Source: Candidatus Nanoarchaeia archaeon (GTDB lineage Archaea; Nanobdellota; Nanobdellia; Woesearchaeales; UBA525). From it: DNA of 64,000 bases. The DNA is taken from contig JANQNB010000018.1 of NCBI GenBank assembly GCA_028279755.1, positions 260,611 to 324,610 of the forward strand, given 5' to 3'. The position numbers and the translations under genes are program-made. The notes under the pieces were generated by a model. The model had not been told where the DNA came from and ran no database searches. It saw nothing but the letters and a program-made list of their open reading frames with translations. This document shows, in pieces, positions 8,091 to 17,383 of this stretch; the stretch's first letter is position 1; every line of letters begins with the position of its first letter.

Positions 8091-9737
8091 CCGAAATCTA
8101 TCGTGCCAGACACGAGCGTGCTCATCGAAGGCCTGCTTTCGAAGCAATTGAGCAAGCTCAAGGCGCCGAATGTGATCATCCACGAAGCGAGCATTGCAGA
8201 GCTCGAGCACCAGGCGAACAAAGGCCAGGAAAAGGGCTATCTCGGCCTGGACGAGATTGGCGCCTTGCAAGTGCTTGCTGGCAAGAAGAAGCTTTCTTTG
8301 AGCTTCAAAGGCGAACGCCCGAACGAATGGGAGATCATGGAAGCCAAGCGAGGCGCCATTGACAGTGTCATTCGCGAACTCGCGCTCACAGAGAAAGCAA
8401 CGTTGTGGACTGCTGACAAGGTGCAAGCCAGCGTGGCAGAAGCCAAAGGCATCCCGGTCGAGTTCCACGAGATGGTGGCAGAGTCTGAGATGGAGATCGA
8501 ACAGTTCTTCACGCCTGACACGATGAGCGTGCACATCAAGGAGAACTGCTTCATCCATTCCAAGCGCGGCAAGCCAGGCACATGGAAATTCGATACTGTC
8601 ACGAAGAAGAAGAGCACGCGCGCTGAGATCGAGCGCTACGCAAAGCAGATCGTCGAGACAGCGCAGATGCGACGTGACGGCTTTGTCGAGATCGAACGGC
8701 CGGGCAGCACGATCTGCCAGGTCGGCAAGTACCGCATCGTCATCACGAGGCCGCCATTCAGCGACGGCTACGAGATCACGGCTGTGCGCCCGGTGAAACA
8801 TCTCAGCCTCGCTGACTACCAATTGAGCAGCAAGCTCAACGAACGCCTGGACACGCAGGCAGAAGGACTCCTCATAGCTGGTTCGCCAGGCCATGGTAAG
8901 TCAACGTTCGCGCAAGCCTTGGCTGAACATTACGCGACAAAGGACAAGATCATCAAGACAGTGGAAGCGCCGCGCGACCTCATCCTCGCAGACGACATTA
9001 CACAGTATGCGATCAGCCACGGCAGCGCTGAAGAGATCCACGACATCCTCCTCTTGTCGCGACCTGACTACACAATCTTCGATGAAATGCGGAACACTGA
9101 TGACTTCTCCTTGTTCGCGGACATGCGCTTGTCCGGAGTCGGTATGATCGGCGTGATGCACGCGACGAAAACCATCGACGCGATCCAACGCTTCCTGGGA
9201 AGAATCGAGTTGGGGGTTATCCCGCATGTCGTCGACACAGTCGTTTTCATCAAGGACGGTGGCATCGGCGAAGTCTACGCCATCAGGATGACAGTGAAGG
9301 TCCCGTCGGGAATGACGGAAGCAGACCTTGCACGACCTGTTGTCGAGGTCCACGAGTTTGAAAGCGGAAAACTCGTCTTCGAACTCTACACCTACGGAGA
9401 GCAGACTGTTGTCATTCCGGTCACAGAGCAGGCAACAAAGAAAAGCCCTGTCAACAAGTTCATCGCCAAAGGCGTCAAGGAATATTTCCAGAACTGGACA
9501 CAGCACGCGGAAGTCGAGATGCAGAACGGCAACCGCGCTACTGTCTACGTGCCGGCTGATCTCGTGCCTGAGCTCATCGGCCGTGGCGGCGAGAACATCC
9601 GCGAGATCGAGAAAGAGCTTGGCGTGAAGATCGATCTCAAAGAGCGTTCAGGCTATGACGAATTCTATACTTCCCGCCGACGCAAGAAGCAAAAACTCGG
9701 CGGGAAAGGCGGCAAAAAAGGACGTAAGCGTCGTTAA
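8091..9737 (+). CDS. PIN-ATPase-KH protein (archaeal PilT-like ATPase)
   Basis: Three domains are readable in the 548-aa product: an N-terminal PIN nuclease domain (IVPDTSVLIEG at residue 5, acidic IAELEHQAN near 38), a central type II/IV secretion-like ATPase with Walker A GSPGHGKST near residue 264 and FDEMRNTDDF near 335, and a C-terminal KH domain with LIGRGGENIREIE near 490, ending in a Lys/Arg tail. This architecture is conserved across archaea and points to RNA binding and processing, but the substrate is unknown. The ATG at 8091 is favoured over 8076, because the TATA box would be only 15 bases from the latter. Confidence 0.9.
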   Translation, partial: PKSIVPDTSVLIEGLLSKQLSKLKAPNVIIHEASIAELEHQANKGQEKGYLGLDEIGALQVLAGKKKLSLSFKGERPNEWEIMEAKRGAIDSVIRELALTEKATLWTADKVQASVAEAKGIPVEFHEMVAESEMEIEQFFTPDTMSVHIKENCFIHSKRGKPGTWKFDTVTKKKSTRAEIERYAKQIVETAQMRRDGFVEIERPGSTICQVGKYRIVITRPPFSDGYEITAVRPVKHLSLADYQLSSKLNERLDTQAEGLLIAGSPGHGKSTFAQALAEHYATKDKIIKTVEAPRDLILADDITQYAISHGSAEEIHDILLLSRPDYTIFDEMRNTDDFSLFADMRLSGVGMIGVMHATKTIDAIQRFLGRIELGVIPHVVDTVVFIKDGGIGEVYAIRMTVKVPSGMTEADLARPVVEVHEFESGKLVFELYTYGEQTVVIPVTEQATKKSPVNKFIAKGVKEYFQNWTQHAEVEMQNGNRATVYVPADLVPELIGRGGENIREIEKELGVKIDLKERSGYDEFYTSRRRKKQKLGGKGGKKGRKRR

Positions 9738-9738
9738 A

Positions 9739-9782
9739 AGAGGGGCAGCGGCTCCATGGAGAGACGCGCACGCCACCCCTCT
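9739..9782 (+). terminator. hairpin after the PIN-ATPase gene
   Basis: AGAGGGG (9739-9745) pairs with CCCCTCT (9776-9782), and GCG with CGC inside, separated by a symmetrical CA/CA internal loop; the apical part contains the palindrome CTCCATGGAG. It begins two bases after the stop codon. No T-run follows, so it may be a 3' end stabiliser or processing site rather than an intrinsic terminator. Confidence 0.4.
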
Positions 9783-9880
9783 GCGCAGATATCTTTTCCG
9801 CTAGAAATGATGCCTGCACATAGCGTTTGAATTTCACACAGCATTAGCTTTTCTCCATGTATGATGGTGATAACGTACAC

Positions 9881-10246
9881 TTACGCTTCAACTGTCGGCA
9901 CCATTGAGATGTTCTGGCTGGCAGGCTCGACTACATACACGAATACTGAACGACCATCGTTGTCAAGGCGTTGGCAGCTCACCTTGCCGCGGATGGCGAG
10001 ATCCTTGCGCAACTGCCGTGGTATCAGGAAGTACTTCGTTGCCTCGTTCTTGCCTCGCAAGGACACTCTGCTGGGCACGTGGGACACGCGTTCAGCAAAG
10101 AGATGCACGTCGTTCATCTCTCCCCGCAATTGCTTCATCTCCTCGTTCTTCATCAGCAGTTCTACGACCACCCGGTCCCCATCAGCGTCGTGCCGTCGGG
10201 AACTCAATATTATACCCACTCCAATCACCCCGCTTTTTTTATCCAC
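9881..10246 (-). CDS. unrecognised 121-aa protein
   Basis: The frame reads as a genuine soluble basic protein (GVGIILSSRRHDADGDRVVV, then KNEATKYFLIPRQLRKDL) with no signal peptide or membrane segment. I do not recognise a domain with confidence; the RLRGE..HLF and LRGKNEATKYFLIP segments look like conserved cores of a small archaeal family. The start used is GTG at 10246; a TATA-like caatattatcc is nearby but only about 20 bases off, so the start is uncertain. It stands alone, convergent with the PIN-ATPase gene and divergent from the HD gene. Confidence 0.55.
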   Translation of the reverse strand: MDKKSGVIGVGIILSSRRHDADGDRVVVELLMKNEEMKQLRGEMNDVHLFAERVSHVPSRVSLRGKNEATKYFLIPRQLRKDLAIRGKVSCQRLDNDGRSVFVYVVEPASQNISMVPTVEA

Positions 10247-10397
10247 ATTCTTTAGAATGGGATAATATTGCAGCCTGAGATATCCTGATTTATATTTTAT
10301 TCACACATGTTCAACAATTGTATGTACATAACCATTATCGTTATTAATACAGTATATTTCGCAAAGTATTTAAGAACCGCCAGTTGACCCCTTTCGA

Positions 10398-11012
10398 ATG
10401 GACACACGGGAAGCGCAACTCTGGCACACAGTCAAGCCATTGCTGCGACAGGGGCGCGCGTGGGATCTTGTCCACATCAAAACCTGCATAAAACACGCCG
10501 AGCACGTGCTTGCTGCAGGAGATATTCCGGAAGAACTCCGGGACTGCTATCTTCCAGCAGTCATGCTGCACGATATCGGCTGGGCCTTCATGCCTCACGA
10601 AGCAAAAGCGATAGGCGCGTATTCCCAACCTGCATCGCGTGAAGCGCACATGCGCATCGGCGCAGAGAAAGCAGCACAACTCCTCAAGACTGCAGGCTAC
10701 GACGAACAGGCGATCGCAACCATCTGCACCATGATCGGCGAGCACGACAACCCCTACCTGGGGAAGCCCTTCAGATCGCACTACACCAAATACCTGCGCG
10801 AAATCGACCTGCTCTGGCGTGTCACTGAAGAAAACTTCTGGAAGGTCGTCAAGCTCAAGCAGATTGAGCCGGAAAAACTCTTAGCAAAGCGCCTGCAGTC
10901 ATTCACCGACGCTATTGTCACGCCGACAGGGCAGCTCATCTTCGAAGAACTCGAACGGCAACTCGAAGCGAGAATCATGCGTCGGGAACGTTGTATCAAG
11001 GAGGTTGTATGA
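10398..11012 (+). CDS. HD-domain hydrolase
   Basis: The 204-aa protein shows the HD metal-binding order: HAEHVL (about 36), LHDIGW (about 63), HMRIG and IGEHDNP. The family hydrolyses phosphate esters of nucleotides or second messengers; the substrate is unknown. A TATA-like gtatttaag centred 26 bases upstream supports a leaderless start. Its stop overlaps the ATG of the PhoU-type regulator (ATGA), so the two are co-transcribed and probably act in one response. Confidence 0.82.
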   Translation: MDTREAQLWHTVKPLLRQGRAWDLVHIKTCIKHAEHVLAAGDIPEELRDCYLPAVMLHDIGWAFMPHEAKAIGAYSQPASREAHMRIGAEKAAQLLKTAGYDEQAIATICTMIGEHDNPYLGKPFRSHYTKYLREIDLLWRVTEENFWKVVKLKQIEPEKLLAKRLQSFTDAIVTPTGQLIFEELERQLEARIMRRERCIKEVV

Positions 11013-11920
11013 TGAAACGACGAGTCGTCCAGCACGGGCCCAGCACCCTGACAATTTCCCTGCCTTCGCGATGGATCAAGGAATGGGGCATCAAGAAAGG
11101 CCAGGAACTCACGATCGAGCCGCTTCATAACGGCCTGTTCATACACGCAGGACCGCGACGGAGCTATGAGACAAAACAGATCTCAGTCAAAGGGCTCTCC
11201 ACAATCGTCACCAAGGCGATCGCTGCGCTCTACAAGTACGGCTATGACGAGATCATCGTGGAATACGGCTCGCCCGAAGAGCTCGAGAAGATCCACGAGA
11301 TCATCCAGAACGGGTACATCGGCTATGAGATCGTCGACGAGACCAAGAACACGGTCCAGATCAGGAAAGTGAGTGAACCACAGGAAGAGGAATTCAAGAC
11401 ACTCTTTCGCCGGATTTTCTACTTCCTCCTCTCGTACTCGACAGAAACCCTCGCTGCGATGAAACAGCATAACCGGCTGAGCTACGAAAAACTGATCCTG
11501 CGGGACAAGAACATCGACAAGCTCGCTGACTTCTGTCGCCGCGTCGTGAACATCGGCGGACAAACCACCTACCGGAGCGACACCGCGCTCTATCACCTGC
11601 TCGAGCAGCTCGAACGGCTTGGCGACGATTTCAAAAACATCAACAAGTTCATGCTGAAGAAACGCCACGCCTGCTCTCCGAAGATACTGGCCTACTTCGA
11701 AGAGATCGACCAGCTGCTCAAGGAATTCGAACGGCTCTTCTTCAATTTCTCGCTCCCGGCGATGAACGCCTTTGTCATCCGCTACAAAGAACTCTGCGAA
11801 CAACGGCAGTCCAAGACCCAACGCCTGTCGAACGAGGACATTAACATCTTCTTCCTGCTAAATGGGGTTTCACTGAAGCTCTACAACCTCAGCGGCGTCA
11901 CAATGATGCTCTGGCTCTAG
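11009..11920 (+). CDS. phoU: AbrB-PhoU phosphate-uptake regulator
   Basis: The N-terminal 50 residues form a SpoVT/AbrB DNA-binding fold (RRVVQHGPSTLTISLPSRW) and the remaining 250 residues are PhoU-like helical repeats (ETLAAMKQHN, LGDDFKNINKF). This fusion is the usual archaeal PhoU type, thought to sense phosphate-transport state and regulate transcription, though no phosphate transporter is visible here. GGAGGT at 11000-11005 precedes the ATG at 11009, which beats the upstream TTG. The 3' end overlaps the convergent kinase-like gene by 51 bases, an unusually long overlap. Confidence 0.85.
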   Translation: MMKRRVVQHGPSTLTISLPSRWIKEWGIKKGQELTIEPLHNGLFIHAGPRRSYETKQISVKGLSTIVTKAIAALYKYGYDEIIVEYGSPEELEKIHEIIQNGYIGYEIVDETKNTVQIRKVSEPQEEEFKTLFRRIFYFLLSYSTETLAAMKQHNRLSYEKLILRDKNIDKLADFCRRVVNIGGQTTYRSDTALYHLLEQLERLGDDFKNINKFMLKKRHACSPKILAYFEEIDQLLKEFERLFFNFSLPAMNAFVIRYKELCEQRQSKTQRLSNEDINIFFLLNGVSLKLYNLSGVTMMLWL

Positions 11921-13105
11921 TTCCCAGGCAGGCGCTTGCTCGGGCAGCGCCTTGAGGGCAGCGACAAAAGGTATATCCAGTTCACTCTTCTCGCATTCTG
12001 TGCGAAGCGACTTGTAGAACCGCTTGTAACGCCGTTTCTCCACAACATTCCAGTCTGCGTATGGCTGTGATGGCCCTCTGCTGAGCAGCGCGACCTGGCG
12101 GGTGAGATAATAGAAGACGCTGAGCCGCGTGCTCACCTCGCGCTCTGGCGTCAGCAAACCCTCTTCCCTCAGCAATCGTTCCCTTGTTTCCCATGGAAGA
12201 TTCCAGCTCGGATCATAGAAAATGTGTGCGAGGTTGTGTGCATACGTGATGTTTCTGTCCATCTTGTCAGCGTCGACGATGTGATATTGGTGATCATGAA
12301 TGAAGCGTTCAAGCGAACCGCTTGCTGGCAAGAGAATATTTGCTGTCTTCAGATCAGTGAAGGGAACGAGTTCCTCTCCAGCATAAACCCTGGCGTCGAT
12401 CATGTCAGCCTTAGGCAAGGATCGTAGCAAAGTGATACCATCACCCCATCGCATCATCCTCGCGAGCTGCTTCAGACTCTCGCGAAGCCTTTCACCATAA
12501 CTCTTCGAATACATATTGATGCCAATCTTTCGCATCGTGTCCCGTGTGAATGGAATCAGAGACCGATTCGTTTCCCTGAGGATGTCAACAGCCTGTGTCG
12601 CGATCGCTTCAAGCGCTGTTCCCGGAACATCATAGCAGAGGTTGCCACCCTCGAACTGGAGCGAAAGGAGATATTCCTCTGTACGCGCGACGATCTCGCC
12701 AGCAGGCAAGGCAGGATTGTGCTCCCTGACTGCAGCAAGCTCATGCCAGTAGTCGCAGAGCCATTGCACTTTCTCTTTTTTGATGAATCTTTTGATGGCC
12801 AGCCTGACGCCTGTTTCTTTCGCGAAGAAGTCCTCGATGTCCTTGTCAATATAGAAGATCTGCTTGTCTCTCCCTTCGACAAACATCACTCTGCTAAAAC
12901 GGGACGATTGATCGAGACGCTCTACCAGGGAATTGAGTTCTTCATCAGCACGACCGAGTCTGTTTTGAATGATGGCTCGCAAGGCTGCATAGAGTCGCGC
13001 GTTCACCTCTCCTTCGGTCTGGGCCACAGAACCTTCCAGCTCCGGGAACTGTTGCGGGGCCAGATGCCTGACCAGGAGTTGCATTCCGGATAACTCTGTC
13101 GTCAT
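11870..13105 (-). CDS. divergent protein-kinase-fold protein
   Basis: The 411-aa protein is not a clear member of any family, but TDLKTANILL (D251, K253, N256) followed 27 residues later by HIVDADKMD matches the catalytic loop and metal-binding loop of the kinase/aminoglycoside-phosphotransferase fold, and RLAIKRFIKK near 105 could supply the ATP-binding lysine. The canonical glycine-rich loop is not obvious. It lacks a signal peptide and membrane segment. The ATG at 13105 lies 28 bases from a TATA-like cttaagtacc. Next to a secreted repeat peptide and a membrane kinase, it may belong to a signalling set, which is inference. A lipid or small-molecule kinase is an alternative. Confidence 0.55.
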   Translation of the reverse strand: MTTELSGMQLLVRHLAPQQFPELEGSVAQTEGEVNARLYAALRAIIQNRLGRADEELNSLVERLDQSSRFSRVMFVEGRDKQIFYIDKDIEDFFAKETGVRLAIKRFIKKEKVQWLCDYWHELAAVREHNPALPAGEIVARTEEYLLSLQFEGGNLCYDVPGTALEAIATQAVDILRETNRSLIPFTRDTMRKIGINMYSKSYGERLRESLKQLARMMRWGDGITLLRSLPKADMIDARVYAGEELVPFTDLKTANILLPASGSLERFIHDHQYHIVDADKMDRNITYAHNLAHIFYDPSWNLPWETRERLLREEGLLTPEREVSTRLSVFYYLTRQVALLSRGPSQPYADWNVVEKRRYKRFYKSLRTECEKSELDIPFVAALKALPEQAPAWELEPEHHCDAAEVVELQ

Positions 13106-13128
13106 TTTTATCCTAACCTTGTCGCCCG

Positions 13129-13147
13129 GTACTTAAGCGATATACAT
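13129..13147. promoter_or_regulatory. divergent promoters of kinase-like protein and repeat peptide
   Basis: ggtacttaag (13129-13138) reads leftward as a TATA box 28 bases from the kinase-like ATG; gatatacat (13139-13147) reads rightward for the secreted peptide, which also has AGGGGTGA (13168-13175) before its ATG. The boxes are adjacent, so one factor could control both genes. Confidence 0.5.
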
Positions 13148-13180
13148 TCACATACTTACAAACTGGTAGGGGTGAGTCGA

Positions 13181-13417
13181 ATGAAACTGATAGTATTGTT
13201 AGCAGTGCTGCTGCTTATCGGCGCCAGCCTCGGCGCAGTCGCGATGGCTGATGGTGGACCACCGATTCCGCCACCGTGCGATCCGAACGTGAATCCCTTT
13301 TGCGGAAGCTCGAGTTCTGCATGCGATCCCAATGTGAATCCGTACTGCGGGAGTGCTGCAATGGAAGGTGTGGGACCGGATAACGATTGTGATCCGAACG
13401 TGAACCCGTTTTGCTGA
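13181..13417 (+). CDS. secreted mini-protein with three CDPNVNPxC repeats
   Basis: A signal peptide (KLIVLLAVLLLIGASLGAVA) is followed by a mature part of about 50 residues holding three copies of CDPNVNP(F/Y)C, spaced by Gly/Ser-rich linkers; the last copy ends the protein. The six cysteines could form three C-x7-C loops. I know no family with this repeat. The ATG at 13181 has AGGGGTGA just upstream. The gene lies between a kinase-like gene and a membrane Ser/Thr kinase, so an extracellular signal or surface role is possible, but nothing proves it. Confidence 0.7.
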   Translation: MKLIVLLAVLLLIGASLGAVAMADGGPPIPPPCDPNVNPFCGSSSSACDPNVNPYCGSAAMEGVGPDNDCDPNVNPFC

Positions 13418-13430
13418 TCTGAAACCTTTT

Positions 13431-15953
13431 TCATTTTTCTCTACCCAATAGCGCTAGCGGTTCCCAACCGCCGCTCCAATAGCCTTTCCAATCCGCTACG
13501 AACCCCGGACCGATGAAGGGTTGGTCCAGGCCGCCAGACAGCAAGCCTGGACGCAAGGGGTAGTGATCGAGAGACCAATAATCATGGAGCACTGACCACC
13601 GCAAGGGGCGGAGCCAGTCAAGATCTGCTTTCGGGACCTGACCGCTCTCAATAAGGAGATCGGTCGCCACAAGAAGATGTTTTTTCGTTGTTGTCTCATG
13701 AAATAGCTTGGTGTTTCTGATGAGTTCGATATCCATCAGGTACAGTTCCTGCGCAAGCGCATCGAGCTCATCCAAGGCTCCTTCCTGCTGCAATGCTTGA
13801 TAGTAGCTCTGGTGTGGCGTGCCTTCCTGGCGAAGCGCCCAGTATGTCGCAAGGGTTCTGCTGGCTGCGTACGCCAGGCCTGAGCGTATCACTTCTGCAC
13901 GCTCCCCACTGAGATAGGAGCGTTTTGTCCCATTCGCGCTGATGGTGGCTTGGACTGCCACCTGCTCTTCATCGGCCAATGCCTGTATCGCATTACGGTT
14001 AACGAGCAGCAGCGCATGAAAAAAATCGCTGACAGTCCACGCTTTCGGCTGGACGATCGACTCGAGATCACTGGAACGCGGGATGTCCTCGAACTCTGGC
14101 AGAAACTGTCCCTTGCTTTCAGAAAGATGCTCGGTGCTGTACTCCACCTGACATTCTGGCAATACCTCGAAGACGCGCTGGCTTGCATCTTCAGCGAAGA
14201 GTTCTTCAGGCGAATAGTAGAGCGGCACTTCTGCCGCGAACATCATCAAGTAGAGCATGCTCAGCGAATGCACTGTCGAGGAACCTGCCTGCCGCGTATC
14301 TGGCCGGTCAAAGGTCATCGTTTCCTGGTTGAGCCAGCCGTCCATCAGCAAACGAGTTGCGAGGATTGGACGACGCAGACTCCAGTACAGGCCGGCGCCT
14401 TCCACATTCTCCAGATCTCGAACTTCCTTCTCCAGCGACTTGAGCGTGAGCAGCCCCCTGAACCGGCCGAGCCGGTACTCTGACAGCTCCTCACCGTCAC
14501 TGCTGAAATCAAAACGGAGATGCTGGGCCACATCTGCGTAGTATCGGAGGGCTTCGTGATATTGCTCCTGCCATGAATCGTCAGTGGCTGCGAATTCCCG
14601 CGCCGCCAGGACAGCTTGCGAGAGATCGGTGAGATACTGTCCTGCTCCCTGATTGTTGCCAGACGTGCTGATAACGTCATTATTCTCCTCCCGATGGCCG
14701 ATATGGAACGGGCGCTCGACCCGCTCTGCCGCCAATTGCGATGCCATCCTCAGGAAGTCTTGTGTCAATGCCCGCTTCAACGCTCCTGCGTCCGCACGGA
14801 ATGGTTCGGAGAGTTCGTACCGCGCCAGTTCGTCGACAGCGGTCGGCAGGATAACGCTCGCTTGCTGGATGCCGAGGCCGAGGGCGCCGGTCGCGAGCAC
14901 GAAGGGACTTGCCGCCAGTGCCGTGAGCGCGTTCCCTCGCAGCTGACCTTTTCGATACCACCACGAGCGCTTGTTCCGCGGATGGTGCAGGGTTCGCAGC
15001 CGTTGCCCGTTCCCTGCCATGATGAGTGCGAGATCCGTTACGATATCTCTGCCGCGCTGATAATTGCGGCGGAGCGAGACCGGTTCTGTCAAGCGAATGA
15101 CGACCCGGTCAAGGCCTGGAAGGCCGAGCTCGTCGCACATCTCCTGTACGCGGCCTCTGCGCCGAAACAGGCCATACTCCCGGAAGATTGTTTTTGAGAT
15201 CGCATCATCAGAGATTTCGATCCCCAAGATGTTGTACGCGATGATCATGCCAAGCCCGTAGAAATCTCCCTGATACCTGCCGTCGCCGAGAATCTTGTCA
15301 GGATCGTTCCAGATGAGCGGATGACAGTAGTAGATGCTTCCCATGATACCGCCAGCCTTGATAAGGTCCTGGGTCGCGGTCTGTGCTCCTCCATGCACCA
15401 TGTCCCAGCCAGTCAGATCAAAGTCGATGAGCGCTTCCCGGGTTGACTTCAGCCGATCATCGTAGTTGACAACGACATTGAGGGTCTTGACATCGCGATG
15501 GACAAACCCTGCCTGGTGCATCGCGGTCATGCCCCCCGCGACACCGAGAATGACTTTCATGATGTTCTGTGCAGCTTCCCGCGCTGAGAGCTCTGACTTG
15601 ACCATGGCGGCATAGTCCACAAGATTGACCATAAAACGCGGGTAGAGAATGACGAGCTCGTCGCTGCACTCGTAACCGAGCGGGAGAGCCAGATTCTGAT
15701 GCGTTTGCAATGCTGCGTGCTGTGCGAGCCTGAACGGCTGTGCCAGGCGCCGAACACGGCCTTCTGCCCGTTCACCTGTCAGTTTCTCTCTGCGGATGAC
15801 TTTGGCAGCGACGGGTTCGCCGTGCAGTCTCGCTGCCCGGACTACAGCCATGTCGCCTTCGCCCAGCAGCTCGTCTGACAGCTGCAGTTCGTGCGGCAGG
15901 AAACGACGAGCTCCTACCTCTGCAAACTGCTGCGCAATGGTTTGTTCCAGCAT
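13431..15953 (-). CDS. membrane Ser/Thr protein kinase with large C-terminal region
   Basis: An 840-aa Hanks-type kinase: Gly-rich LLGEGDMAVVRA (29-40), ATP lysine in VAAKVI (51), catalytic HRDVKTLN (152-159) and IDFDLTG in place of the usual DFG (177-179). The kinase domain ends near 310; a hydrophobic segment near 345-375 (ALTALAASPFVLATGALGLG) is a membrane or hairpin segment, and about 460 helical residues follow with no recognised domain. That layout suggests a sensor kinase, topology inferred. The ATG at 15953 fits a TATA-like gttttaaaaac 38 bases upstream plus GGGGG; the ATG at 15974 would lie upstream of the expected transcript start. Confidence 0.8.
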   Translation of the reverse strand: MLEQTIAQQFAEVGARRFLPHELQLSDELLGEGDMAVVRAARLHGEPVAAKVIRREKLTGERAEGRVRRLAQPFRLAQHAALQTHQNLALPLGYECSDELVILYPRFMVNLVDYAAMVKSELSAREAAQNIMKVILGVAGGMTAMHQAGFVHRDVKTLNVVVNYDDRLKSTREALIDFDLTGWDMVHGGAQTATQDLIKAGGIMGSIYYCHPLIWNDPDKILGDGRYQGDFYGLGMIIAYNILGIEISDDAISKTIFREYGLFRRRGRVQEMCDELGLPGLDRVVIRLTEPVSLRRNYQRGRDIVTDLALIMAGNGQRLRTLHHPRNKRSWWYRKGQLRGNALTALAASPFVLATGALGLGIQQASVILPTAVDELARYELSEPFRADAGALKRALTQDFLRMASQLAAERVERPFHIGHREENNDVISTSGNNQGAGQYLTDLSQAVLAAREFAATDDSWQEQYHEALRYYADVAQHLRFDFSSDGEELSEYRLGRFRGLLTLKSLEKEVRDLENVEGAGLYWSLRRPILATRLLMDGWLNQETMTFDRPDTRQAGSSTVHSLSMLYLMMFAAEVPLYYSPEELFAEDASQRVFEVLPECQVEYSTEHLSESKGQFLPEFEDIPRSSDLESIVQPKAWTVSDFFHALLLVNRNAIQALADEEQVAVQATISANGTKRSYLSGERAEVIRSGLAYAASRTLATYWALRQEGTPHQSYYQALQQEGALDELDALAQELYLMDIELIRNTKLFHETTTKKHLLVATDLLIESGQVPKADLDWLRPLRWSVLHDYWSLDHYPLRPGLLSGGLDQPFIGPGFVADWKGYWSGGWEPLALLGREK

Positions 15954-16090
15954 GACAACCCCCTGTTTGTGCAAACCCCAAGATCGTTTTTAAAACTTTA
16001 TGTGGATTTCCGACGATTATCCATACTTCTGTCGACAATAATCCTGCACCGAGGAGAATCTTTAAAAGCACATTCAGGACTTATCGCCCT

Positions 16091-17383
16091 ATGCTTGATG
16101 CGAAATACGTCCGGGAACACGCTGAGGAACTCAAGGAGACGATCAAGCGCCAGAAGCGCGAGAAAGAGCTCCAGCCAGTGCTTTACGAGGTCCTGGAAGA
16201 GGAGGAGAAATGGCGCAAGCTCAAATACGAAGCTGACGGGCTGCGGAAGCAGCGCAATACGCTGAGCCAGCAGATCAACGAGGCCAAGAAGAAAGGCGAC
16301 GACGCCATCCCCTTGCTCAAAGAGGCACAGGCCATCCCTGACAAGATCAAGGCAGTCGAGGAACGCATGCGCAAGCTCGAAGCAGAGTTCCTCACGCCAA
16401 AGCTGCGCAAGCTGCCGAATGTCATGCATCAGGACGTGCCGTATGGCAAGGACGACACTGAGAATCCGGAAGTGAAGAAATGGGGCGATCCCAGGAAATT
16501 CGATTTCCCGGTCAAGAACCATGTCGAGCTGTGCGAGGCATTGGGACTCGCTGACTTTGATGCCAGCGCAAAAACCAGCGGCAACGGCTTCTACTTCCTG
16601 AAAGGCGACTTGGCCTTATTGCAGCAAGCCTTGATCCGCTTTGCCATCGACAAGATGACAAGCAAAGGCTATGTCTATGTCGAACCACCCCTGATGGTGC
16701 GGAAGCACGTCCTCGACGCGGCGATGGACAGCGAGGGCTTCGACCAATCCATCTACAAAATCGTGGAGAAGAGCGACGATCCCCTGTGCATGATCGGCAC
16801 AGCGGAACACGTCATCCTGGGCATGCACGAAGGCGAAACCATCAAGGAAGAAGACCTGCCCAAGAAATACGCCGGTTATTCCATGTGCTTCCGCCAGGAG
16901 ATCGGCAGCCACGGCATCAACGAGAAAGGACTGTGGAGAACCCACCAGTTCAACAAGGTCGAGCAATTCATCTTCTGCACGCCAGAACAGAGCTGGGAAC
17001 TCTACGACGAGCTCATGCAGAACAGCGAAGAGATACTGCAGGAGCTGGAGATCCCCTATCGGATCATCGAGATCTGCACTGGCGACCTCGCGTTGTGGAA
17101 AGCCAGGAGCCACGACCTCGAAGTCTGGCGACCGACGACAGAGAGCTACGGCGAGGTCATGAGCCTGTCCAACTGCACAGTCTACCAGGCCATGGATTTA
17201 GGCACGCGCTTTGTGCGCAAGAACGGCGAGCGCGGCGTGGTGCACACCCTGAACAACACGGCGCTGGCAAGCTCGCGTATCATGGTCGCCATCCTGGAGA
17301 ACAACCAGAAGAAGGACGGCAGCGTGACCATCCCGAAAGTTCTCAGGCAGTACATGGGTGGAAAGGAGATCCTCAATGGATGA
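16091..17383 (+). CDS. serS: seryl-tRNA synthetase
   Basis: The 430-aa enzyme charges tRNA-Ser. The N-terminal 110 residues form the antiparallel coiled-coil arm that grips the long variable arm of the tRNA; class II motifs follow (motif 2 in CFRQEIGSHG..GLWRTHQFNKVEQF, motif 3 in ALASSRIMVAILENNQ). It is the common bacterial/archaeal type, not the methanogen zinc type. A TATA-like ctttaaaag 27 bases upstream of the ATG indicates a leaderless mRNA. It heads an operon with a zinc-finger protein (8-base overlap) and a HAD phosphatase. Confidence 0.95.
   Translation: MLDAKYVREHAEELKETIKRQKREKELQPVLYEVLEEEEKWRKLKYEADGLRKQRNTLSQQINEAKKKGDDAIPLLKEAQAIPDKIKAVEERMRKLEAEFLTPKLRKLPNVMHQDVPYGKDDTENPEVKKWGDPRKFDFPVKNHVELCEALGLADFDASAKTSGNGFYFLKGDLALLQQALIRFAIDKMTSKGYVYVEPPLMVRKHVLDAAMDSEGFDQSIYKIVEKSDDPLCMIGTAEHVILGMHEGETIKEEDLPKKYAGYSMCFRQEIGSHGINEKGLWRTHQFNKVEQFIFCTPEQSWELYDELMQNSEEILQELEIPYRIIEICTGDLALWKARSHDLEVWRPTTESYGEVMSLSNCTVYQAMDLGTRFVRKNGERGVVHTLNNTALASSRIMVAILENNQKKDGSVTIPKVLRQYMGGKEILNG

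Noticed and set aside
8010-8894. Long minus-strand frame extending the small membrane protein
   Set aside because: It runs antisense to the PIN-ATPase gene, and the promoter and start at 8009 account for the real gene.
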